Positions 29,895 through 40,209 of a stretch of 64,000 nt of DNA are shown here, piece by piece. Both the position numbers and the translations under genes were made by a program. The notes below the pieces were generated by a model, which was not told where the DNA came from, did not search any database, and worked only from the letters and a program-made list of their open reading frames with translations. The DNA lies in the NCBI GenBank assembly GCA_028820655.1, contig JAPPIK010000006.1, positions 46,841 to 110,840 on the forward strand, read 5' to 3'. Origin of the DNA: Candidatus Poribacteria bacterium. Lineage in GTDB: Bacteria > Poribacteria > WGA-4E > JAJDTR01. Positions within the stretch are counted from its first letter, which is position 1. Each line of letters opens with the position of its first letter.

Positions 29895-30773
29895 CTATTG
29901 GACTCGCCGGTCTTCAATTTTGATCACCTCGCCATTTTCTTGAGCGATATACATGAACCCCTCCTGATCCAGCGCGATCCCTTCCTGGTCGTTCCCGGGC
30001 AGCAGATGCTGACGCAATACAGTTCCATCTCGTGTGACTTCCACGAGAAGGTTTGTCGTATCGCTGACAACAACCAAGCAGTGTCGAGAGGAATCGTAGG
30101 CAAGTCCCGAAATGTCAATTATGCTGAGTGGGAAGAAGCTGATAATCTTGCCTTCCGGCGGCGTCGGATCGGCTGATGAGAGTGGTACCGCCACTTGGCA
30201 AACGATCGATGGCTCACGGTCCGGTTTCAGGCTGAACGATTGGTTACCTACCCAAAACGTCCCGCCTTCAGGATGGGAATCATCGGGAATAAAGGCAATG
30301 GCTTCCAACCCCATACCGCCTTTTTTTAGTAGTTCGCGCCCTTCAAATCCACGATTTATCCCGAATCTTCGTTTAATCTCGAAGGTCAACGGCGAGATTT
30401 CGAGAATGGCGTCGTCGCCTTCAACAACGATATACAGCATCCCTGTTGAAGGATTCATGGTAATCCCTTCCAAGTCGGTCTGGTTCAGGGAGTTTGACCG
30501 TACCGGTCTGCCGTCCGTCCGCATTTCATGAAGCTCGCCTTCATCACTGACGACGAATATCGTCTTGCGAATGGTGTGGAACGTAATCCCCGACGGCTCC
30601 GCAATCGGTGTCTGGCAGATGTTACCCGCCCAGTCGTAGGGCAATGCGAAGGAAGGAACATCTGTCGCCGGTCTGTAGCTGTCGACTAACCGCTCCGCTT
30701 GGCTGTGAAAAAACATCAGCAAAATGCATACGACCGCTACGATGGCCAACACAGCAACTTTATAGCCCATCAC
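29895..30773 (-). CDS. SdiA-regulated-like beta-propeller protein
   Basis: EPSGITFHTIRKTIFVVSDEGELHEMRTDG...NQTDLEGITMNPSTGMLYIVVEGDDAILEI. Confidence 0.8.
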   Translation of the reverse strand: MMGYKVAVLAIVAVVCILLMFFHSQAERLVDSYRPATDVPSFALPYDWAGNICQTPIAEPSGITFHTIRKTIFVVSDEGELHEMRTDGRPVRSNSLNQTDLEGITMNPSTGMLYIVVEGDDAILEISPLTFEIKRRFGINRGFEGRELLKKGGMGLEAIAFIPDDSHPEGGTFWVGNQSFSLKPDREPSIVCQVAVPLSSADPTPPEGKIISFFPLSIIDISGLAYDSSRHCLVVVSDTTNLLVEVTRDGTVLRQHLLPGNDQEGIALDQEGFMYIAQENGEVIKIEDRRVQ

Positions 30774-31884
30774 TCTCTCCGGGAATATTCCCCGCGCGAA
30801 AACTTGGTCTCAGCTCATTGAGATTCTTCATCGCATTGTCCTGATTGAGAATCGACAACGATTCGCCGCGCTCTGTCTCTCGTTCCAACAGGTGTTCCAA
30901 AGATTTATCCGCCTTGATGGTGAACCCTGCGTCTTGAATCATCTTGAGGGTTCGTGACCGAGATGCCCCTTTGGCATTCAGATAACCGTCGATGAAGAGT
31001 GAGTTTGCGGGGTATAGAGCCATCACTTCCATGCTCCGCAAATGAAGTTCACGACCGGCTGCGACGCGAATCTCCGCGTCGGAATTTAACAGGCGAAACA
31101 GGCAAATTACCCGAAGGCAGTAGTCCGGGTTTATGTCGGGTGCGGCTGAAAACACGTTCCCTTCAAAAGGAAGAAGAAAATTGACGGGTATCGAAGAAAC
31201 GCGGAGTTCTCGCAGCGTTTTTGCCACTTCGATTAGATCTCCGCTGTTCTCTCCCATCCCCACAATTAACCCCGAACACAATTCGACACCGACTTCCCGC
31301 GCGGCCTTCAAAGTGTCCATTCGATCCGAGTATGTATGGGTCGTACAAACATTCGGATAGTGCTTTTCTGACGTATTGAGGTTATGATTTAATCGATCCA
31401 GACCCGCCTCCTTTAAAATATCCACTCCTTCGCGATTGATGAGTCCTGCGGAGAGGCAAACCTGAATTGGAAATTGGGATTTAATGGTCTTTATTAATTC
31501 GGCCAACCGCTCGATCCGCGAATTAGACGGTCCACGTCCGGCAAACACCATGCAGTATCGATAGGCTCCCGACTCATAAGCCCGTTGAGCTTCGTCCAAA
31601 ATCTCGGATTCGGCTTTAACCGGGTAGGTTTCGATGCCGGTGGTCGATGATTTCGCTTGAGTGCAGTAGTGACAATCCTCGGGGCATCCCCCGTTCTGCG
31701 CGTTATTAATGATGTGGAGTTGCACCTCGTTGCCATAATGTTTTTGTCGCACTTGATAGGCGGCATCAAGCAACCGCAGTAATTCGACGCGCGGCGAGCT
31801 CAATATCTCAAGACACAACTCGTCAGGAATTATTTCCCTCTTTACGCTCTTTTCCGCGAGTTCAGCATAGAATACATGTTCCAT
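30760..31884 (-). CDS. bioB: Biotin synthase
   Basis: Radical SAM CPEDCHYCTQ; ESGAYRYCMVFAGRGPSNSRIERL; HNLNTSEKHYPNVCTTHTYSDR. Confidence 0.92.
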   Translation of the reverse strand: MEHVFYAELAEKSVKREIIPDELCLEILSSPRVELLRLLDAAYQVRQKHYGNEVQLHIINNAQNGGCPEDCHYCTQAKSSTTGIETYPVKAESEILDEAQRAYESGAYRYCMVFAGRGPSNSRIERLAELIKTIKSQFPIQVCLSAGLINREGVDILKEAGLDRLNHNLNTSEKHYPNVCTTHTYSDRMDTLKAAREVGVELCSGLIVGMGENSGDLIEVAKTLRELRVSSIPVNFLLPFEGNVFSAAPDINPDYCLRVICLFRLLNSDAEIRVAAGRELHLRSMEVMALYPANSLFIDGYLNAKGASRSRTLKMIQDAGFTIKADKSLEHLLERETERGESLSILNQDNAMKNLNELRPSFRAGNIPGESDGL

Positions 31885-32011
31885 TTGTCCTCCGGAGCAC
31901 TGATTGAGATCGCTTACTCATGGCGACAACACTTGTTGGTGCCACTGTTCGCCTCGATGCTGTCGGGATCGTCATCTTTAACGGTTCGCACCCATCGCAT
32001 CGCAATGATTC

Positions 32012-32833
32012 TCACCAGACAATGTCCTCCGCATTAAACACCGGTCCTTCCGTACACACCCGCTGATATTCGACCCCGTCGTCGGTACGGACTTTGCAAA
32101 CACAACCGAGGCAAACACCTAGTGCGCACCCCATTCGATTTTCCATGGCGAGTTGTGTCGGAGTATGATGCAATCGTGTCACCTCTGTGACTGCGCGCAA
32201 CATCGGGTGCGGCCCGCATGCGTAGATGGTGGGACTTCGCAGCGAATTTTTTTGCGGTCGTTCCAGAATGTCGCTAAGGAGTTCAGTAACAAAACCGTGA
32301 CGCCCGACACTTCCGTCGTCGGTGGCGATGTGCGTTTCCACGTCGATTTGTTGCAGATCGGAGACGCTCAGGAGGCGTTCACCATTAGTGGCGCCGACCA
32401 AACCGACGGTTCGCACGCCCGAATTCCTTAGCTCTGAAGCCAGGAGCATCAGTGACGCAATTCCCGCACCGCCTCCCACGAGGATCGCCGCTTGAATGTC
32501 CGAAGGGATGCAGAAAGCCTTTCCGAGGGGTCCGAGGACGTGAATGGACGCCCCGGAACCCATTTGAGCCAACGCGGCGGTCCCCTCCCCGATGACTTGA
32601 TACAACATAGAGATTTGTGATCCGTGGATGCCGTAGATCGTGAACGGACGGCGAAGTAGAAGCCCCGATTCGTCCGTCATGAGTACGTGCACAAACTGAC
32701 CGGGCTGTGCGCTTGACGCAATTTCCGGGCAATTGCAGTATAACAGAAAGTGGTCTTGCGCAACCTCCATGTTGGAGATGATTTCAGTGTCAATGTCAAA
32801 TTTACACGTGCTCGGAACGCTAGAATCTGGCAT
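32012..32833 (-). CDS. pyrK: Dihydroorotate dehydrogenase electron transfer subunit
   Basis: LLRRPFTIYGI, AILVGGGAGIASLMLLASEL, YACGPHPMLRAV, ENRMGCALGVCLGCVCKV 2Fe-2S cysteines. Confidence 0.9.
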   Translation of the reverse strand: MPDSSVPSTCKFDIDTEIISNMEVAQDHFLLYCNCPEIASSAQPGQFVHVLMTDESGLLLRRPFTIYGIHGSQISMLYQVIGEGTAALAQMGSGASIHVLGPLGKAFCIPSDIQAAILVGGGAGIASLMLLASELRNSGVRTVGLVGATNGERLLSVSDLQQIDVETHIATDDGSVGRHGFVTELLSDILERPQKNSLRSPTIYACGPHPMLRAVTEVTRLHHTPTQLAMENRMGCALGVCLGCVCKVRTDDGVEYQRVCTEGPVFNAEDIVW

Positions 32834-32955
32834 AAAACTGACGGATCACCCGACAAAATATGAGGACATTATCCGAGGATATTTGAAGATATTTTAACCT
32901 GTTTTGACCCCGAACGCAACCGTTTTCCCGCGGCCTGCCGCCTCCATATCAAGCA

Positions 32956-32984
32956 TTGTCTTATTCTTTGATATTTGGTATAAT
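32956..32984 (+). promoter_or_regulatory. Predicted sigma70-type promoter upstream of the 33025 CDS
   Basis: TTGTCT - 17 nt - TATAAT. Confidence 0.55.
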
Positions 32985-33024
32985 ACGGTGATGTAGTCGA
33001 AAACACATTATTATGGAGGATTCT

Positions 33025-33489
33025 ATGAAACTGGGGTTTTTGTCAAAAATCTTTGAAGGGGCATTGAGCATCGAGAAGACCTATAACGCTTGCGACAAGG
33101 CGATTAATCAACTGCGGGAGCACAACGAAAAGATCAAGCAGATGGAAGAAAACGGCGAGGACGCACCCAGTTTGTCGGAAGCCGAGAAGTCTGCGCTTGA
33201 TGAGGTTGTCAATAACGCTATCACCAAAGCCACGCAACTGTTAAGCAAGGAATCGGAGCGCAATTGGCCTGGGGTGTTCCGAGAAATGCACAGGAATCTC
33301 GGGACAATCTACCTTGAGCAGCATGAATACGAAAAAGCCAGAGAAAAATGCGAGCTGTTGAAAAATTATGGGGAAGTAGGGCGCTTGGACGCAGAGGACC
33401 TATTGCAACGGGTTGAAGACAGGGAGTCGGGCAAAACGGACGCGGAAGGCGCGGACGCCCAATCGGATATACCCGTAACTGAGCGGTAG
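33025..33489 (+). CDS. Hypothetical helical (TPR-like) protein
   Basis: RBS ggagg before ATG 33025; FREMHRNLGTIYLEQHEYEKAREKCELLKNYGE. Confidence 0.65.
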   Translation: MKLGFLSKIFEGALSIEKTYNACDKAINQLREHNEKIKQMEENGEDAPSLSEAEKSALDEVVNNAITKATQLLSKESERNWPGVFREMHRNLGTIYLEQHEYEKAREKCELLKNYGEVGRLDAEDLLQRVEDRESGKTDAEGADAQSDIPVTER

Positions 33490-33585
33490 GTTGTGTGTAC
33501 GCATTTGCCTCCTGTCACAGTCCACTAATCGATACATCTGATTCACCCTTTTCTCTTTTTTCCGTGCGCTGAATGCCGGTAACTT

Positions 33586-35457
33586 TTGAAGATGCACTTC
33601 CTGAACGGTTCGGCACTCTACCTCTTTGCGTTTATCCCGCTCGTGGCGTCCTTGCATTTCCTAAGGTTGCGCCGCAATCGTCACGTTGTCCCCAGTGTGA
33701 TGTTTTGGCTCGAAGCCATCGAGGATATGAAAGCCAATGTGCCGTTCCAGCGTATTCGCAAATACTTCCCGCTTATCCTACAGCTTGTGTTTCTCTCCCT
33801 CGCCGTAGTCACCGTCGCCCGCCCCGCGTTTCGCAGCTACAGCCCCTTATTCGGTCAGTCGCTTCTTATCCTCGAGAATTCAGCGAGCATGCAATCGACA
33901 GAATCGGGGAAAAGCCGATTTGACATCGCCAAGAAACGAGCGTTGGAGTTAATAGACCAGCTTGATGACCGCGGACAGATGATGATCATGGACACTTCTC
34001 GCCCGCCGCACCACATTCGTCAAGGATTTACCTCGGACAAAGAAAAACTGCGCCGCACGATTCATGAGCTAACCCCACAACACACTTCACCGGAAATCAA
34101 ACTGATTCTATCATCTGCGGCGGCATACGGAAAGGGCGCGAGCACCGGCATATTCTATATTGGCGGTAACGCTCAAGAGATTCCGAATCCTCCGCCAAGG
34201 CTCCAAAAAATCGTGGTGGGGACTCCGAGAGAGAACGTGGGAATCGTACAGTTTAATGTCTCACGGAATCCGATTCAGCCGCGTCAATTTCAGATACTTG
34301 CGGGACTGCGGAATTTCGGATCGGAGGAATGGCAATTTCGGGCGAGATTGGACATTGGAGGAAGATGGTATGACGATGAAAGGGTAACTCTGCCTCCAGG
34401 GGAAAACCGGTCAATTGTTTTCACCATTGATGATGAAGGATTTGACGGATTGGTCGTCAGTTTGAATCTTGAGTTGAAAGACGATCTTGCTCTGGACAAT
34501 TCAGCCTGGGCATTTCTTCATCGCCGCGAACCGACACGCGTTCTCCTTGCAAGTGATCGCTCGCAGCCTCTGTTGTCGAAGATGCTGGAGGCGGACGCGA
34601 ACATTGAACTGGAAGAGATTGGCACGCAAGATTATCGTGGGTTGGAGAGCCAAGATATTGCGATTTTCGATGGTTATGCTCCCGAGAATCTACCGGAGGC
34701 AAACGCCGTCTTCCTTAACCCTGTCAACGGGCTACCGTTTATGCCGGTGACTGAAACGACGACAAAGCCGGTACGAGTGATATACCAAGACCGAGTTCAC
34801 GCGATAATGCGTGATGTGCCATTGATTGATTTGTCAGTTAGAGAATCGCTTGTTGTGCAATTGCCGACTTGGGGACGTTCGTTGGCTGAAACCGAAAAGG
34901 GCGCGTTAATCTGGTGGGGGGAACACGCCAATCGCAGGTACGTTGTTTTCGCATTTGATGCGTTCAATCTTGAAACCTCGAGGTTCGCCCTCTTGATTCC
35001 TTCGGGGCCGATTCTTCTATCGCACTGTCTTGAGTGGCTCACTGTCTCAAACACGACTGTTCAACCTGACGTAGTTAAAGTCGGGACCCCGGTGAAGATC
35101 ACTCTCAGCGATCAAGAGGCGGAAGAGGGCGTCACCGTTCAGTTGCCTGACGGTTCGACAACGGACATCTCGTCACAAACCTCACCCATCACGTTCGCAG
35201 GCACATCGCTTGTGGGCGTGTATACCGTCTCAATCCGCGAGCGTCAAATCGGGCGATTTGCAGTCAATCTTCTTGATTCACAGGAATCGGGCGGTTCTTC
35301 GCCTCAGAGTGGGCAAGAGCGTGTAGAATCGGATCCGGAAGGAGCCCCTCTCGGCAATCAGGCACAAGAAGTGAATCGTGAGATTTGGAAATATACGGCG
35401 TGCTTGGGGATTTTTCTGCTGTTGATAGAGTGGTGGGTGTATCATCGGAACAACTGA
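33586..35457 (+). CDS. BatA/VWA-type membrane protein
   Basis: FLNGSALYLFAFIPLVASLHFLRLRRN (BatA-like N-term); VWA-like LLILENSASMQS; C-terminal TM. Confidence 0.8.
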   Translation: MKMHFLNGSALYLFAFIPLVASLHFLRLRRNRHVVPSVMFWLEAIEDMKANVPFQRIRKYFPLILQLVFLSLAVVTVARPAFRSYSPLFGQSLLILENSASMQSTESGKSRFDIAKKRALELIDQLDDRGQMMIMDTSRPPHHIRQGFTSDKEKLRRTIHELTPQHTSPEIKLILSSAAAYGKGASTGIFYIGGNAQEIPNPPPRLQKIVVGTPRENVGIVQFNVSRNPIQPRQFQILAGLRNFGSEEWQFRARLDIGGRWYDDERVTLPPGENRSIVFTIDDEGFDGLVVSLNLELKDDLALDNSAWAFLHRREPTRVLLASDRSQPLLSKMLEADANIELEEIGTQDYRGLESQDIAIFDGYAPENLPEANAVFLNPVNGLPFMPVTETTTKPVRVIYQDRVHAIMRDVPLIDLSVRESLVVQLPTWGRSLAETEKGALIWWGEHANRRYVVFAFDAFNLETSRFALLIPSGPILLSHCLEWLTVSNTTVQPDVVKVGTPVKITLSDQEAEEGVTVQLPDGSTTDISSQTSPITFAGTSLVGVYTVSIRERQIGRFAVNLLDSQESGGSSPQSGQERVESDPEGAPLGNQAQEVNREIWKYTACLGIFLLLIEWWVYHRNN

Positions 35458-36007
35458 GGCGTACGGAGATTACTTTCACATCAACTCCAATCCTCTACCA
35501 GCAGACAAGAGATTCAATCAGGCACGAAACGTGCGCGACATCGGTCTTACCGCGAAGCAGGTGAAATCACCGCGCGTCCGACTTACCTTGACACCACCGC
35601 CGCTTGGAGATAAAGCCCTCACCATGGCAGGATCATGTTACGGTTTTGGGATCCAAATACCGGCACGGTTATCAACTCAGACACTGACTGCCGACGCCCC
35701 TCGCAACCAAATGTGCGTATCGTTCGCAGAGGGGAGTCGACAACTGTATCGATTGCTCCGACATCGAGGTGAACTCATGCAATAATGGTTAAGGACTATC
35801 ATCCGTCAATAAACTCAATGAAAATACCCGTCCAGGTTCGGTCTGATTCACTTCCGATATTGCCAAATTTCTGACTCGCGTTATTGTCAGAATCGCTTCA
35901 TCCGCCCTCCGATTCGCATGAGCCGTTTGTTGAAACCGAATGATGTGAGTTTCGTTTTTTCTTTTGCGTTTTATACGTAGTTTCAGATTCAACCGGAGGC
36001 AGGAAAC

Positions 36008-36499
36008 ATGATCACACCTTTCCGACTACTCGCTCTCCTTCAAATCTTCTTGTTTGCTTCCGCCCTATGGATAACAGGTTGCGGCGGCAGCAATATTGAA
36101 AACCCCGTCACAGACGCCGGTCCAGACGACGATTCTCTTACTTCGAGAGATTTCGGCAATCCGCAGTCCCTGAATGTAAAGGTAAATGTCAGTCAAGCCG
36201 TTGTTCAGCCGGGCGAAATCGTGCAGTTAACCGCAACGGTTGACGGTGTTCAAGGCTTTCGAATACTGCTCGACTGGGTCAACGTCACGGAACACGGTAC
36301 GCTTTCTATCACAAGTCCCAATAGCGCTACTTGGATTGCACCCGAAATCTCAAGCACGGACGGCGTCCAGTTAGAGGTGATTCAATTTGTTGTTACGGTG
36401 TTCGACCGCGTCGTCTCGGTTAAAGAATCCGGGATTGATACCGACACAATGGTTTCTACCGAAACAAAAACGGTACTCCTGACCGTGGCTGCGACGTAG
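36008..36499 (+). CDS. Putative lipoprotein with Ig-like region
   Basis: LLALLQIFLFASALWITGCGGSN lipobox; VKVNVSQAVVQPGEIVQLTATVDGVQGF. Confidence 0.65.
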   Translation: MITPFRLLALLQIFLFASALWITGCGGSNIENPVTDAGPDDDSLTSRDFGNPQSLNVKVNVSQAVVQPGEIVQLTATVDGVQGFRILLDWVNVTEHGTLSITSPNSATWIAPEISSTDGVQLEVIQFVVTVFDRVVSVKESGIDTDTMVSTETKTVLLTVAAT

Positions 36500-36643
36500 T
36501 TGCGGTTCGCCGGATCGAAACGTGCGGACCAAACCGGTCGATCCGCAATTGCGTCGAGGTTATTCGCATTCTGACGGATAAAGATCTGTTTTCTTACCGT
36601 CCCCTCTGGAATACTTCCGAATTTCCCAACGATACCGCTGTAT

Positions 36644-38158
36644 TTGTATCTAATGGTCGGCCCGCCGCTCCTCCTCATACCGAATACGGACAAAACAGAG
36701 AAAGCGTCAACCCGCAGAGATTTTTCTACTTCCCATAAACGCCGCCTGTGGACACGAATATTCTACGCATGCCTCGCCGTCTGCCTGTGCTGCCCATCCT
36801 CAGGGACACAAGCCGATTCGCGGCCAGAGATTGGGGTTCGAGCCCTCGGCTTGAGCGGCGCGTTTATCAGCAATGCCGACGGGTCGACCGGCGCGCTATG
36901 GAATCCAGCCGGGCTTGCCAATCTACAAAACGGAAGTCTGGTCTACGACCTCTCCCAAGGGGCACTCTCGTTTGCGTTGCCCCTCAGTCGATACGGCACA
37001 ATGGGGATCAGTCTCGTCGATCTTAATGGTACGGACCGTTTCTTTATAGATAAACCGAACAACCCGATCGGTACATTTGAGTTTGGAAACAACCAAGCCG
37101 TGCTTTCTTATGCCGCGAGTATTCGAAGATGGCAAATCGGAGGCAATGTTGGTTATAATCGGGCTCCATACGAAGGCAGTCTGTGGATTCCGAGTTATGA
37201 CTTGGGAATAGTCGGTAGACTAAACCCGCACTGGAGTGTCGGGGCGAGCATTCGCGACATCGCAGGCGTAGAGATTACGGATGACGACGGGAAACCTCTT
37301 CAAAGTTTCGACCAGCAGTTTGCCATAGGCGGGACATGGACGCCTTTTCGGCAGTTGCGGCTCAATAGTGCGTTCAACGTCGCGAACAGGGCTATGGCAA
37401 TGGGAGCCGAGGTTGGGACGCACGACATTGCATTCCGATTTGGATCGGTCATAGACTTTCTCGCATCGGAGCCAACGCCGCATTGGAGCCTGGGGCTTAC
37501 CATAGGTCGATGGAGCAAGCAGCTGAATTACGCCTACTTGACTCGCCCGAATCCAAATTCCAAACACATCGTTTCGGTGGGGTGGACATTCGGAGGGAAT
37601 ACGCATCGGAACAAACAACCAGCCTACCGTCCTTCTTGGACGCGACCAGCCTCGTCCAATCAGAATAAGCGAATGAGCAATGCCTCGATTCGCCAACTCG
37701 CGGCCCACTACAATGTCGAGGTCGAGTTGACACTCGCCGTGATTCGCGTGGAGTCGAATTTCAACCCGAACGCGGTATCAAGTTCGGGGGCGGTCGGGTT
37801 AATGCAGTTGATGCCGGGAACTGCGCGGGATCTCGGTCTCAAAGTGCCCAATTATCGTAACGCTCTCAAGCCAACCCACGATGATCGGATAGACGAACGT
37901 TTCAACCCGCGCAAGAATATGAGGGCGGGAATTGCGTATTTGGCAACCCAGTTACGGAGATACGATGACAGCTACGTTCATGCTCTGGCCGCGTATTTCG
38001 TGGGGCCGGCCAAGGTACGCGAGACCGGCTCGATCCCGCGCAGAGCCGATCGATATGCGGCAAAGGTCTTGAAACACTACTACGAATATAAGTCAAACTC
38101 CGCTCGGACGAACGCGGCAATTGGACGGTTGGAAAATCTGCTTGCAAGCCGGCGCTAG
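36644..38158 (+). CDS. Fusion: N-terminal PorV/UPF0164-like outer-membrane barrel + C-terminal SLT lytic transglycosylase
   Basis: GVRALGLSGAFISNADGSTGALWNPAGLANL... then VELTLAVIRVESNFNPNAVSSSGAVGLMQLMPGTARDLGL...FNPRKNMRAGIAYLATQLRRY. Confidence 0.85.
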   Translation: MYLMVGPPLLLIPNTDKTEKASTRRDFSTSHKRRLWTRIFYACLAVCLCCPSSGTQADSRPEIGVRALGLSGAFISNADGSTGALWNPAGLANLQNGSLVYDLSQGALSFALPLSRYGTMGISLVDLNGTDRFFIDKPNNPIGTFEFGNNQAVLSYAASIRRWQIGGNVGYNRAPYEGSLWIPSYDLGIVGRLNPHWSVGASIRDIAGVEITDDDGKPLQSFDQQFAIGGTWTPFRQLRLNSAFNVANRAMAMGAEVGTHDIAFRFGSVIDFLASEPTPHWSLGLTIGRWSKQLNYAYLTRPNPNSKHIVSVGWTFGGNTHRNKQPAYRPSWTRPASSNQNKRMSNASIRQLAAHYNVEVELTLAVIRVESNFNPNAVSSSGAVGLMQLMPGTARDLGLKVPNYRNALKPTHDDRIDERFNPRKNMRAGIAYLATQLRRYDDSYVHALAAYFVGPAKVRETGSIPRRADRYAAKVLKHYYEYKSNSARTNAAIGRLENLLASRR

Positions 38159-38282
38159 ATGTGGTAGATTTCAAGGACCGGTTTCAACCGGGCGGCACGC
38201 CACGGGATATCCCCACCCATAGACCATACTTCACCTTCGATTCATTTCATATGAATCGGTAATTTCAAACGTAGGCGCGTTA

Positions 38283-38890
38283 ATGCACAATCGAATAGCG
38301 GCTGCAACATCGGTTCTTTTTAATCCACTTCTCACGCCAATTGCGGCTACCTTGGTAATCTCCAACACCTACGCTGAAACCGCACGCGAGATGCTAATGT
38401 GGATGGGAATCGCTTTCACTTTTTTTCCCTATTGCCGGTCTTTTTCATCTTTATCCTCTTTCGCCTAGGGAGGGTGAGTAACCTCAACCTTGAGGTCAAA
38501 GAGCAGCGCACGTTGCCGATACTCTTTGCCATAGGCGCGGCATGCATCGGGCTAGGCATTTTCTACATCATTGGCTCCCCGCGACAGATTATATGGGCGG
38601 GGATCGCCTATATCGCAAACGGAATTATCTTCGGCGCCATCACACAAGTCTGGAAAATCAGCTTCCACACGGGGGTGTTCACCGGTTGTGTTACCGTGCT
38701 TGTGCTGATTCTTCCTGACGCCAATTTTGCTTGGCTGTTTCTCATGGTACCGCTTATCGCGTGGGCGCGAGTTCGACGGAAAAGACATACCCTCGTTCAA
38801 ACGGCTGTCGGTGCACTCATAGCGCTTGTCAACACCGTCGTGCTTCTGTGGGCGGGCGGGTTCGGCGTATTGGGAGCGGCAATTCGGTGA
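38283..38890 (+). CDS. PAP2-like membrane protein, interrupted by an apparent frameshift at a T8 run (~38420)
   Basis: ORFs 38283-38468 and 38399-38890 overlap; adding one T gives ...MLMWMGIAFTFFSLLPVFFIFILFRLGRV... Confidence 0.65.
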
Positions 38891-38957
38891 GAATGGCGCA
38901 GCGACGGACTGAGCAATCGGGTGTGGATAAGCAGTAGGCCTCGAAACCCGGCTGCCC

Positions 38958-39806
38958 TCAGTTCAGCATCGGAAGGTTGTCCCACTCGCAGTCCAAGCAA
39001 AAGTATCTTCCCACATCAATCTTCTGAACCGGTCCCGCGCATTTCGGACACACCTTCTCTTTTTCCTTTGCCTTATCCATTGCGTCAGGTGAAAACATCA
39101 GGAGCTGATTTCCTTCCGCGGGGCGTTCGGATTCCTCGGGATCGGTGCTCGCAAGGGCGTCAATAACATCCTGAGGGTGCAGATTGAACGGAGGCGGCGT
39201 GTTAGTGACCAAATCGATGAAATCGCTGCGATACACATTGATCGCATGCGACTCGATCGCTTGCCGCATGAAAAGTGTATACTTGCTCGGGGCAATCAAG
39301 TAGGCTTCTGTATCTTGAAGTTGCGTTTTGCGGCTCACGACAAACTCATAGTCGCCGAATGTCAGGCGGTTGCGGGGGTTCGTGCCACAGATTTCAAACG
39401 CTTCGCGGGTGCGATTCGGAGACATGAGAAGGCAGTATAACCGGTGAGAAAATCGATCGAGACTATTCATCGGCAGGAAAATGTCGGGTTGAGCGATACG
39501 TTGTAGAAACCCGATAAATGCTTCATAGACATAACCCATTGCCTCGTTCAATGCTTCAGATCCCACACTCGCAATTGACCTGCCCGCAAACAGAGGGAGA
39601 AACTCTCGCGAGTGCGCGTGAATGTCAACTTCGACATCAATATTCTGTTGCTCGTTGCGTTCCGAAATGCGGCACAGGCGCTCGACCGGTTGATGAGTAA
39701 CTTTTATGGTGAATGGAAGCATGAAGTCATTGATAAGATAATCGGAATAACCTACGTGCCGCCTTTGAAGGGCAAGGGATCTCTGTGGGATTGCCATCGA
39801 GGTCAC
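38958..39806 (-). CDS. Hypothetical protein with C-terminal zinc ribbon
   Basis: CPKCAGPVQKIDVGRYFCLDCEWDNLP. Confidence 0.7.
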   Translation of the reverse strand: MTSMAIPQRSLALQRRHVGYSDYLINDFMLPFTIKVTHQPVERLCRISERNEQQNIDVEVDIHAHSREFLPLFAGRSIASVGSEALNEAMGYVYEAFIGFLQRIAQPDIFLPMNSLDRFSHRLYCLLMSPNRTREAFEICGTNPRNRLTFGDYEFVVSRKTQLQDTEAYLIAPSKYTLFMRQAIESHAINVYRSDFIDLVTNTPPPFNLHPQDVIDALASTDPEESERPAEGNQLLMFSPDAMDKAKEKEKVCPKCAGPVQKIDVGRYFCLDCEWDNLPMLN

Positions 39807-40209
39807 TAGCCGCTCCGTTAATCACTTGCTTTTCGCTCGCTTGATCAGCCAGATTGTGATTGTCATTTGCAACCCGACAGTTTTCCTTATGAAATCCGCG
39901 TAATCAATGAACTATTCTCAAGCGGAAGCGGCGGCGCATACCTGAAATCTTATTTCTAGCAACTTGGGTTAGAGTAATGGTAGGAAAAAATCCATAGATG
40001 CATTTCCTTAAGCCAAAGAATTAGTCTATCATAGCGTTTCCCGCGTGTCCAGAAAAACCCTTTCTCGCGACAAAACAGCGAGTCGGCGCGGTCGCGCGAG
40101 ATTGTCCTTGACCTCGGATCTCGCGCAAACTATAATGCCCGTCCAAATAATGAAACTCATCGTTGAAGAATCGCTTTGGTGGAGTCGATAACTGACGGAG
40201 GGATTAACC

